Part shown: positions 1 to 5,715 of the stretch, in pieces
How the letters are laid out: each line of letters begins with the position of its first letter
Numbering within the stretch: position 1 is the first letter of the stretch
Source of the DNA: Chloroflexota bacterium
Lineage (GTDB): Bacteria > Chloroflexota > UBA6077
Length of the DNA: 7,950 bases
Direction of reading: 5' to 3'
Assembly: GCA_021788565.1 (NCBI GenBank)
Contig: JAJYKO010000220.1
Span: 1 to 7,950 of the forward strand
The notes under the pieces: model-generated
Told to the model about the DNA's origin: nothing
Databases searched by the model: none
The model's input: the letters and a program-made list of their open reading frames with translations, nothing else
Translations under genes and position numbers: made by a program

Positions 1-814
1 GATCCAGGCCTACAGCCTCGCCCGAGAAGCCCGAGAACTGCACGCCCAACTCGGACAGTGGCAAGGAAGAGTGCTTCAGCTTTGCTCCCAGGTCCGGCGT
101 TAAGCAGTCTTGGAGGGACAGTGCCATAATCGCTTCGGACGGGTTCTTAACCGATTCGACCGGTGAGAGCCGGTTACTGTCGTCGCGCCAGCCGAGCCAG
201 ACTCGGTCGGCGGCGACAAGTCGGCGAACTTGCTCCACAGCCACCTTCGCGGCCTCCTGCGGCTCGTACGTCCAGCAGATTATTCGGAGCGAAGCCGCGA
301 TCTCCTGCCAACTCCGCTTGCCACGGCGCTCGGCGAGAATGTGGGCGGATGGAGAGAGCGCCAGCAGCGCAGAGAGAATCAGCACTGCGACGGGCCAGAG
401 GTTGGAAACGTCCAGGCCCTGGGCCAAGAACCATCTGGTGAACAGATATCCACCGGCGCTCAGAGCGGTTGCTGCTGCTGCGGCGCCGGGGCCGATAGCA
501 GCAGCGCTAGCGATTGGGGATAGGTAAAGCACCCAGAGCGGTAGGGTCACCGCGGGAGCGAAGCCGGTGAGCGCGGCGATGGCCGCGATGTCGAGCACAC
601 AGTCGACAAAGGCCAGCGACGGAATGTCCAACCCATGCGCCAGCAGCGCCGAGAGAACGGCGAAGGCAAGATACGCTGACCCGACGAGGGCAATGTTGAT
701 GTCGACTGGCTGCTGAGCTACGACGAGGGCAAGCGCGGCCAAGGCAGCCGCGAGGAGGCGGAGGACGGGCGACGCTCGCCCCTGTAGATCAAGACTGTGT
801 CCATAGATGCGCAT
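1..814 (-). CDS. Membrane-anchored sensor protein with GAF-like domain (N-terminal part, cut by the window edge)
   Basis: This frame stays open for 271 codons from an ATG at 814 to the left edge, so the C-terminus lies outside the window. After a short polar N-terminus, about six hydrophobic segments follow (roughly residues 17-34, 40-60, 67-85, 86-105, 106-125 and 139-157). A basic stretch (AERRGKRSWQ, 161-170) then leads into a soluble region. Residues about 170-271 resemble the start of a GAF domain: a helix, then EAAKVAVEQVRRLVAADRVWLGW, here split as EAAKVAVEQV and RRLVAADRVWLGW. A multi-pass membrane sensor followed by GAF is common in bacterial histidine kinases and diguanylate cyclases, but the output domain is not visible, so the activity is unknown. 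The start is supported by GGAGGG five bases upstream. The coding call is firm (long open frame, good ribosome site, coherent membrane topology); the GAF call is moderate and the kinase idea is inference. Confidence 0.78.
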   Translation of the reverse strand, partial: MRIYGHSLDLQGRASPVLRLLAAALAALALVVAQQPVDINIALVGSAYLAFAVLSALLAHGLDIPSLAFVDCVLDIAAIAALTGFAPAVTLPLWVLYLSPIASAAAIGPGAAAAATALSAGGYLFTRWFLAQGLDVSNLWPVAVLILSALLALSPSAHILAERRGKRSWQEIAASLRIICWTYEPQEAAKVAVEQVRRLVAADRVWLGWRDDSNRLSPVESVKNPSEAIMALSLQDCLTPDLGAKLKHSSLPLSELGVQFSGFSGEAVGLD

Positions 815-819
815 ACGAA

Positions 820-825
820 CCCTCC
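820..825 (-). promoter_or_regulatory. Ribosome binding site of the sensor gene
   Basis: On the minus strand GGAGGG lies five bases before the ATG at 814. It is one of the best Shine-Dalgarno matches in the window and fixes the start of a gene whose far end is not visible. Confidence 0.7.
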
Positions 826-1075
826 ACATGTGGGCTCAGAGCGTACCAGGCGGTACCGCCGTCAAGAGTGACAAGTCATTGGTTCTAGCGCATAGAAACG
901 GGATAAAGTGGTCGATGCGGAGCGGTGCAACAGCTACAGTTGCGCCGAGGTGCGTAAAGATTCCCCGGGGCTCCTCGAACCGCAACGGGTTCGAATCGTA
1001 TCATACTCGGCCGGCCGCATCGCCGTTCCGTTGCACGTGGACGATCCTCGGCGGTCGATCGCTACATGTGTACGT

Positions 1076-1104
1076 AAGCTAGATCTACCAGCCCGATTAG
1101 TCAA
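1076..1104 (-). promoter_or_regulatory. Weak candidate promoter for the sensor gene
   Basis: On the minus strand TTGACT (1104-1099) and TAGCTT (1081-1076) are separated by 17 bases. The -35 matches five of six consensus bases, but the -10 matches only three, and the site would leave a leader of about 255 bases before the ATG at 814. This is a pattern match only and may be chance. Confidence 0.2.
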
Positions 1105-1291
1105 TAGCCATGCAGCGCTAATAACCTTCTCACTGTGAGCGGTTTGGGCTGGTTCTGGCGGGTTCGGCCGGCCGGTACGTGAGGTGCGTCCCAACCTACA
1201 GCATGGACAACGGTCGGAGACGCCAACTGTTACTGAGGCACGCTACGGAGCCCCTCATGTCGGTGCCCGATGCTACCAGCGTGGAAATTAT

Positions 1292-1363
1292 CGTCATCCC
1301 CGCGAAAGCGGAGATCCGTTGCCCACACCATAAGCGTGGATTCCCGCCGGCGCGGGAATAACG
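1292..1363. repeat. REP-like imperfect inverted repeat
   Basis: Two 26-base arms, 1292-1317 and 1338-1363, are inverted copies of each other with about 20 matching positions, separated by a 20-base spacer. Each arm is itself a hairpin: CCCGC-GAAA-GCGG in the left arm, and TTCCCGC-CGGC-GCGGGAA in the right arm, which is a perfect 7-bp stem. A CGTCATCCCCGCG edge facing a mirrored CGGGAATAACG edge is the style of dispersed intergenic REP or MITE-like elements in many GC-rich bacteria. No transposase is nearby. Whether it is multi-copy cannot be seen from one window. Confidence 0.6.
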
Positions 1364-1447
1364 CTTCCCAGCACGCCCACATACCTCGTGTGTAAAACCA
1401 TGTAGATTCCATCCTGGCCTGACTTTAGTCTCAGAGCAGCATGACAG

Positions 1448-1477
1448 CGGGGGGACAAACGTGTGTTCGTCCCCCCG
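1448..1477 (-). terminator. Strong hairpin after folD, probable transcript end
   Basis: A 13-bp stem closes a 4-base loop (arms 1448-1460 and 1465-1477), starting 51 bases past the folD stop. The single non-Watson-Crick position is A-C in plus-strand RNA but a G-U wobble in minus-strand RNA, so the stem is intact only in the transcript coming from folD. No U-run follows, so this is not a canonical intrinsic terminator. It could stabilise the 3' end or terminate without a U-tract. Confidence 0.5.
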
Positions 1478-1528
1478 AGAGCCGGCGCGTCAAACATGTC
1501 GAGTCGATGGCCGTTGGCCAGTAAGCCA

Positions 1529-2386
1529 CTATGGCTGCGTCACCTGCTGTTTTGCTGCATCCAGGGTGTTGCGCAACAGGATGGCGTTCGTTGTGGGACC
1601 CGTACCGCCTGGGACCGGGGTGATTGCGCTCGCTACATCCTTGACGGCATCGAAGTCTACATCCCCGACGATCTTGCCGTCGACCACGTTGATGCCGAAG
1701 TCGAGCACTACTGCGCCCGGCTTGACGTAATCAGCAGTGATCATTCTAGCCTTGCCGATGGCCGCCACGAGGATATCGGCCCTGCGACACACCGCTGGCA
1801 GGTCGCGCGTCCGCGAATGGCAGACAGTCACGGTGGCGTGCTCCTGGAGCAGGAGGAAGAACATCGGCTTGCCCACGATGTTGCTGCGTCCGACGATCAC
1901 TGCCTCCTTACCCTTGATCTCGATGCCCGAGCGCTTGAGGATCTCAAGGCCACCGTACGGGGTGGCTGGCACGAATGTCGGACGCCCCAGGGCCAACATG
2001 CCCGCGTTGTAGGGGTGAATTCCGTCGACGTCCTTCAACGGCGAAAGGAGCGAGGTGACCATATCCTGGTTCAGATGGCGCGGCAGGGGCATCTGAACGA
2101 TCACGCCGTGGATCGCGGCGTCCTCGTTGAGCCGGACGATCGTGCTCTTGAAGTCCGCCTCCGGGACGTCCACGGGAAGTTGCACCAGCTGGCTCAGCAT
2201 GTCGGCCCCGCTGAACGCCTTGACGATCCGCTTGACGTAGGCCGTGGCCGCCGGCTCGTCGCCCACCTGGACTATGGCTATCTGAGGTGTGATGGCGTAC
2301 TCTCGCTTGAAACGAGCTAGCTCCTCCGCCAGCTCGCCTCGAATCAGCTCCGCAACAGGCTGCCCCTGCAGCAGTTGTGCTGTCAT
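1529..2386 (-). CDS. folD: Bifunctional-type methylenetetrahydrofolate dehydrogenase/methenyltetrahydrofolate cyclohydrolase FolD, catalytic Lys replaced
   Basis: This cytosolic enzyme oxidises 5,10-methylene-THF to methenyl-THF with NADP and, in most relatives, also hydrolyses it to 10-formyl-THF. At 285 residues it has the normal family length. The N-terminal catalytic domain shows VGDEPAATAYV (41-51), VQMPLP (97-102) and KDVDGIHPYN (118-127). The Rossmann domain shows VGRSNIVGKP (165-174) and CHSRT (189-193), which fits NADP; the C-terminal PGGTGPTT (259-266) departs from the usual PGGVGPMT. Tyr50, Gln98 and Asp121 are present, but the position four after Tyr50, Lys54 in E. coli and essential for cyclohydrolase activity, is Ile54. 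The enzyme may therefore be only a dehydrogenase, with the upstream FchA doing the hydrolysis. The ATG is preceded by GGAGGAGAG. It lies 27 bases after fchA and almost certainly shares its transcript. Confidence 0.95.
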   Translation of the reverse strand: MTAQLLQGQPVAELIRGELAEELARFKREYAITPQIAIVQVGDEPAATAYVKRIVKAFSGADMLSQLVQLPVDVPEADFKSTIVRLNEDAAIHGVIVQMPLPRHLNQDMVTSLLSPLKDVDGIHPYNAGMLALGRPTFVPATPYGGLEILKRSGIEIKGKEAVIVGRSNIVGKPMFFLLLQEHATVTVCHSRTRDLPAVCRRADILVAAIGKARMITADYVKPGAVVLDFGINVVDGKIVGDVDFDAVKDVASAITPVPGGTGPTTNAILLRNTLDAAKQQVTQP

Positions 2387-2413
2387 CGCGTCTCTCCTCC
2401 CACGAGCGATTAG

Positions 2414-3061
2414 CTAGACTCTTGACATACCTTCCTGGATGGTCGCCTGCACCTTCTCTCGTAGCCCATGCTCGAGCCCGAATGCTTCGTCCAGCAGACC
2501 CTTCACCGCGGCGCGGTCCTTGACCGAACGCAGATTGATGTCGATGTTGATGACCGCGCCCCGCAGGGCCCCTTCTGCCAGGTAGGCGGCCATGGCCACG
2601 TCCCCGATGGCCTGGACGTTCGTCAGCCTGGCAGCAGGACCCGCGAGGTCCACTACCCTGGCGCACTCCCTGGCTATGTCGAGGGGCACGCGACTCGCTT
2701 CAATTGTAGCTTCCTGAATGCGGGCGGCGCGCGCCGCCTTCTCATCGTCGGTGTTCTTCGGCAGCTTGAAGGCGTCCATCACCTGACTGTATGCGGTAGC
2801 ATCCTCGTCCACCAGCAGGTGCAATCTGGCCCTCAACTTCTCCGACTGGGCCAGAATCGCTTTCACGTCGTTCTCTACGTTCGCGTACTTCGGCTTGCCG
2901 ATCGTCAGGTTGCAGACCATACTGATGAGACCCGCCGCCGTCGCGCCCGTCAGGGCGGCGATACCACCACCTCCTGGGGTCGGGTTGGAAGAAGCCAGAA
3001 GATCGAGGAACTTGTCGATCGACATTGTGCCGAGGGACCCTGAGCCCTCATTGGGATTCAC
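2414..3061 (-). CDS. fchA: Methenyltetrahydrofolate cyclohydrolase FchA (cyclodeaminase/cyclohydrolase family)
   Basis: The product belongs to the formiminotransferase-cyclodeaminase C-terminal family (FTCD_C), whose stand-alone bacterial members hydrolyse 5,10-methenyl-THF to 10-formyl-THF or remove ammonia from formimino-THF. Seen in the sequence: MSIDKFLDLLASSNPTPGGG near the N-terminus with its glycine-rich folate-binding turn, then the hydrophobic helix AALTGATAAGLISMVCNLTI, and a mostly helical remainder, 215 residues in all, normal for the family. I chose GTG at 3061 because GGAGGTGG lies four bases before it; an in-frame ATG at 3091 has no ribosome site, and one at 3025 is also possible. 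Being directly upstream of folD favours the cyclohydrolase role over histidine breakdown, since no hut genes are present. A promoter lies at 3201-3230. Confidence 0.9.
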   Translation of the reverse strand: MNPNEGSGSLGTMSIDKFLDLLASSNPTPGGGGIAALTGATAAGLISMVCNLTIGKPKYANVENDVKAILAQSEKLRARLHLLVDEDATAYSQVMDAFKLPKNTDDEKAARAARIQEATIEASRVPLDIARECARVVDLAGPAARLTNVQAIGDVAMAAYLAEGALRGAVINIDINLRSVKDRAAVKGLLDEAFGLEHGLREKVQATIQEGMSRV

Positions 3062-3065
3062 TGTG

Positions 3066-3073
3066 CCACCTCC
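3066..3073 (-). promoter_or_regulatory. Ribosome binding site that sets the GTG start of fchA
   Basis: GGAGGTGG on the minus strand is followed by CACA and then GTG at 3061. It is a near-perfect Shine-Dalgarno at ideal spacing and lies inside the longer frame that would begin with ATG at 3091, which argues against the longer start. Confidence 0.75.
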
Positions 3074-3080
3074 GTCGTAG

Positions 3081-3202
3081 CTATCAGTCATCGGCTATCA
3101 ATCATCGGTTGGTGGACGTAGCTTATTGGTTCGCCCGCTACCAGCTATGAGGCGACCATGTCTGGAAGACCGATGACTGACGACTGATGACCGAAGACTG
3201 AT
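3081..3202. repeat. Direct and inverted copies of a 10-14 base repeat in the fchA leader
   Basis: CTATCAGTCATCGG (3081-3094) is followed directly by CTATCAATCATCGG (3095-3108), two 14-base units differing at one base. About 60 bases further on, 3170-3202 carries the same motif inverted and degenerate (CCGATGACTGAC, then GACTGATGACCGA, then AGACTGAT). In the fchA transcript the distal block (around 3170-3181) can pair with either proximal unit: about 11 bp with the unit next to the ribosome site, or about 12 bp including one G-U with the other. The two pairings exclude each other. This may be a regulatory leader or simply a degenerate intergenic repeat. Confidence 0.55.
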
Positions 3203-3230
3203 TATATCTTCGTGTTCGAAGGACGGACAA
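3201..3230 (-). promoter_or_regulatory. Promoter of the fchA-folD unit
   Basis: On the minus strand TTGTCC (3230-3225) and a perfect TATAAT (3206-3201) are 18 bases apart, the layout of a housekeeping sigma-70-type promoter. Transcription would begin near 3194, giving a leader of about 130 bases. The spacer contains the dyad CTTCG-TGTT-CGAAG (3208-3221), a possible operator. The site lies just past the amidase stop, so fchA-folD can be transcribed independently of the amidase gene. Confidence 0.6.
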
Positions 3231-3258
3231 GACGAGCGGCCTTCCATGTGGCGGAGAC

Positions 3259-5331
3259 CTAATGTCCTGTCGATGCGAACCACTGATTGATGGCGTTGGC
3301 GTATCCCTGGGCGAGGGCGTCCAGGAACTTGTCCTGAGCCAGGAAGGCCGCATCGTGGGCGCTGGTCACAAAGGCGCCTTCGGCCAGAGCCCCTACCATC
3401 TGGGTGGCTCTGGGGTGGTCATCGCCTGTCGGGCCGAGGATGTAGAAGTGGTTTCCCATCCCCACGGAGGACTCGTCCGTCAAGGCCCCCCGGTTCGCCA
3501 GGTCGTAACCAGCAGCCTTGGTGGATGAGAGCAGGTTATCCAGCACCATCTGGGCGAACTGCCTGTTTTTATCAGTGAAGGGTCGCGCATCATCGTAGTA
3601 GACGCTGGCGCCGTTCATGCTAGGATCGCTGTTGCCGTTGAAGTGAATGGACAGGAACAGTTGGGCCCCGGCATTGTTGGCGAAGTCGACCCTCGCCTCC
3701 AGGTCGTCGTCCAGGGTCACAACGCCGTCTCCGGTGAGGTCCTTCGGCGGGTTGTCTACGTGAGAGTCGGTGGTGCGGGTGAGTTCCACAGGTCTGCCTG
3801 CCTTTCGGAGCAGGTCCGCAACCTTAAGCGCGACCTTCAGGTTGAGATCTTTCTCCACCAGGTGCGGCAGTCCAGGGAAGGACGAGGAGGTCCCGATCTC
3901 GGGTCCACCATGGCCCGGGTCCAGCACCACCAGTCCAGGATGGGCAATTGAGGCATATCTTTCCGCAAGGGCGACGGGCATCGTGATGTTACCGAATGCC
4001 CCGGTCATGTTGGTCCCCTGCAGCGCGGACGGCCGGTTCATGCCATCAGGACTGGTCAGGCTGTACTGCAGGAAGAACGCGGAACCCTTGGCCTGCTCCT
4101 CCAGATCGGGTGGCAGATTAACACCGGTCATGATCGCCTTCAGGTAGTCAGCCAGCAGGAGACCCTGTGTGTATCCGGTCGTGGCGTCGTAGTGCATGAT
4201 CCCCCGCTGGAAGCGGAGATAGACGAAGTTGTGGTTATTGGGATCGACCATCGGCTTGCTGGTCGGAAGGCCCCATATCTCCAGGTTGAGCAGGGGCAAC
4301 AACGCGGGATTGCCGCCTCCCTGGGGGTAGGCGTCCTGCATCGTCACCGTGCTCATGAAGGTCTTGTAGAAGTTGACGTTCATGCCGTTGAACTGGTCTG
4401 GGGCGTTGTTCTTCACGTATGCAAGTACGTCGGCGACGTACGTCGGGCTCCCAGGTTTCGGCGCGGTACCGGCCATCTGTGGATCCGGCCCCGGGAATGT
4501 GCTGCCGTTTATCTTCGTGTAGGGCATCAGATCCGGGTCGAGGATGTTCATCGTGCGGGGACTGCCGTCCGGCGCGAGTTGCAGAATCTCCCGCTGGAAG
4601 AGCTGGGTGGTAAAGCCAAGGAAGGTGAAGGTGTGGCTCACCGGGTAGCCGAACGTGCGCACTCCCCCTCGCTTGTTGAAGTAATTCCAGAAGGTGTCGT
4701 TGTCGATGCGGAAGCCCGTCTGAGGGAAGAGCCTGGGGTCGACCGTAGACGTGGGCGAAGGCTGGGGAGAGGGCGCAGGTGAGGCCGCGGGCTGGGGAGA
4801 CGGCGCCGGAGTAGCTGTCGGCTGGGCAGGTGCGGGGGTTGGGGATGGAGCCGGAGTAGGTGAGGGGGTCGGGGATGGAGCCTGAGTAGTCGCGGGAGTC
4901 GGAGCCGGCTGATGGCCACCTGGAATGGTGAGGATCTGGCCGGCCTTAATCGCATTTGGGTTCTGGATGTTGTTGGCACTCTGAATGACCTGGACGGTGA
5001 CGCCGGTGGCGGCCGCGATGTCTCCCAGGGAGTCTCCGGGCTTCACGGTGTACTGGATGCTGGTAGGGGTAGGGGTAGGGGGCGGCGTGCTGCCCGGAAT
5101 CGCGAGCACCTGGCCGACCTTGATGGAGTTGGGATCTTGAATGCCGTTGGCGCTCTGAAGGGCCGCTTCCGTGACGTGGAATGAGCCCGCTATTGCGAAG
5201 AGAGTGTCCCCTGGCTTGACCGTGTAGTGAATGGAATCGGCGTGGGCAGTATAGACTCCGGCAGCCGCGGTCAGCGCCACAACAAGCGCCAGGGCTGCGG
5301 TCGAGCGGAGGAAGAGCAAACGCGCTTTCAT
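3259..5331 (-). CDS. Secreted LysM-domain N-acetylmuramoyl-L-alanine amidase (Amidase_3)
   Basis: This exported cell-wall hydrolase cuts the bond between muramic acid and L-alanine in peptidoglycan. Of 690 residues, 1-31 form a signal peptide with an AHA site before Asp32. Two LysM domains (about 34-80 and 92-138, each beginning YTVKPGD) bind glycan. A Pro/Thr/Ser/Ala linker (about 140-198) leads to two degenerate repeats (about 205-265 with FGYPVS and FQREIL; about 350-400 with GLPTS and FQRGIM) resembling Chloroflexota surface-protein modules. The zinc amidase domain spans about 465-690: His474 in DPGHGG, Glu493, His563 in SIHFN, and Glu651 as the likely catalytic Glu. Residues 531-542 (DLTGDGVVTLDD) form an EF-hand-like loop inside it. 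ATG at 5331 begins the signal peptide and has AGAGG ten bases upstream; the longer frame to 5505 would bury the signal. Confidence 0.93.
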   Translation of the reverse strand: MKARLLFLRSTAALALVVALTAAAGVYTAHADSIHYTVKPGDTLFAIAGSFHVTEAALQSANGIQDPNSIKVGQVLAIPGSTPPPTPTPTSIQYTVKPGDSLGDIAAATGVTVQVIQSANNIQNPNAIKAGQILTIPGGHQPAPTPATTQAPSPTPSPTPAPSPTPAPAQPTATPAPSPQPAASPAPSPQPSPTSTVDPRLFPQTGFRIDNDTFWNYFNKRGGVRTFGYPVSHTFTFLGFTTQLFQREILQLAPDGSPRTMNILDPDLMPYTKINGSTFPGPDPQMAGTAPKPGSPTYVADVLAYVKNNAPDQFNGMNVNFYKTFMSTVTMQDAYPQGGGNPALLPLLNLEIWGLPTSKPMVDPNNHNFVYLRFQRGIMHYDATTGYTQGLLLADYLKAIMTGVNLPPDLEEQAKGSAFFLQYSLTSPDGMNRPSALQGTNMTGAFGNITMPVALAERYASIAHPGLVVLDPGHGGPEIGTSSSFPGLPHLVEKDLNLKVALKVADLLRKAGRPVELTRTTDSHVDNPPKDLTGDGVVTLDDDLEARVDFANNAGAQLFLSIHFNGNSDPSMNGASVYYDDARPFTDKNRQFAQMVLDNLLSSTKAAGYDLANRGALTDESSVGMGNHFYILGPTGDDHPRATQMVGALAEGAFVTSAHDAAFLAQDKFLDALAQGYANAINQWFASTGH
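4831..4890. repeat. 30-base tandem repeat in the amidase linker
   Basis: 4831-4860 and 4861-4890 match at 26 of 30 positions and encode successive PSPTP-type units of the proline-rich linker. Neighbouring sequence (about 4741-4830) carries looser copies of the same pattern. Such tracts expand and contract by slippage, so linker length probably varies between strains. Confidence 0.7.
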
Positions 5332-5715
5332 CGGGACGAAACCTCTATTTTGAGAAAGGTGGTGCCCGGATGGCTGACTCGTTGCTAGCATGCTGTCGAC
5401 GCTGCAGTAGAGCGTCACATCGTCTATGGCGCAGCAGTACCTGGCACGAGCAACGTCGGGCCGCTCGCCTACAGAACTCTCTCGTGTACCTCCAGCACGA
5501 TCCACCAGGAGGAGGCTGGATGTTTCTGCCCAGCGGGATCGGAAGGGGTGGGAGAGGAGGTCTAACGCCTGGGCCCGGCTTCACGGAGAAGGTACGGGCC
5601 TGGTCCGATGGCACAAGCACTCTACAGGAGGTACAGTGGGCGAGGCAATAGGGTTGCCTTGCCTCTTCTCGGAGAAATGGGCTGGGGTAGTTGTAGAAGG
5701 GGCTCGTGTTGGGCC
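5332..5715. other. Gene-free region between the transporter operon and the amidase gene
   Basis: No credible gene is seen; frames here are proline- or arginine-rich, as expected for chance translation of this composition. Near the permease stop is a 7-bp stem with a 10-base loop (GAGGCAA at 5642-5648, TTGCCTC at 5659-5665) that might end the transporter transcript, though no U-run follows. A second hairpin lies at 5572-5600: outer stem GGCCCG/CGGGCC, inner stem CTTC/GAAG. A 9-base inverted pair, TGTACCTCC at 5485-5493 and GGAGGTACA at 5627-5635, could bring its ends together. The amidase promoter should be in this stretch, but I find no convincing -35/-10 pair. None of the riboswitch families I can recall matches. 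Confidence 0.5.

Larger units (their letters stand above)
815..1528. other. Gene-free region between folD and the sensor gene
   Basis: No open frame here has a convincing start, ribosome site or recognisable protein; the short frames look like chance. It holds the hairpin at 1448-1477 and the inverted repeat at 1292-1363. It also holds several small dyads: CGGCCGGCCG twice (1008-1017 and 1165-1174), a 7-bp stem with a 6-base loop at 975-994 (TCGAACC paired with GGTTCGA), CCCCGGGG at 963-970, CTCACTGTGAG at 1128-1138, and the 12-bp perfect palindrome GGCGGTACCGCC at 849-860. The last is about 35-46 bases before the sensor start, where an operator could sit. The promoter of the sensor gene is presumably here, but I find only weak candidates. 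Confidence 0.6.

Noticed and set aside
2..103. Plus-strand frame ending at TAA 101-103 that reads like the helical end of a protein (AREARELHAQLGQW)
   Set aside because: It lies opposite the long minus-strand sensor frame, which is open across the same bases and has membrane segments and a ribosome site.
975..1000. GGTTCGAATC resembling a tRNA T-loop
   Set aside because: The bases on either side do not form the T-stem (ACGGG against CGTAT), and no acceptor or anticodon arm is found. The segment is explained by a small hairpin at 975-994.
1463..2320. Long plus-strand frame of 285 codons opposite folD
   Set aside because: It is antisense to a clearly conserved enzyme and its protein is charged, repetitive-free and unrecognisable; a shadow of GC-rich coding.
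1944..2666. Minus-strand frame of 240 codons spanning the folD-fchA junction
   Set aside because: Arg/Gly-rich translation in another frame of two real genes, crossing their boundary; no ribosome site or family resemblance.
3062..3200. THF riboswitch before fchA-folD
   Set aside because: The leader lacks the conserved THF riboswitch core as I know it; only repeats and possible simple pairings are present.
3081..3202. CRISPR array
   Set aside because: Units are 10-14 bases, directly adjacent or inverted, and degenerate, with no regular spacers and no cas genes.
5062..5084. Telomere-like run of TAGGGG on the plus strand, possible G-quadruplex
   Set aside because: It is the complement of PPTPTPT codons in the linker between the LysM domains and has only three runs of four or more G; coding explains it.
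5332..5505. N-terminal extension of the amidase to 5505
   Set aside because: It would place 58 non-hydrophobic residues before a textbook signal peptide, and AGAGG supports ATG at 5331.
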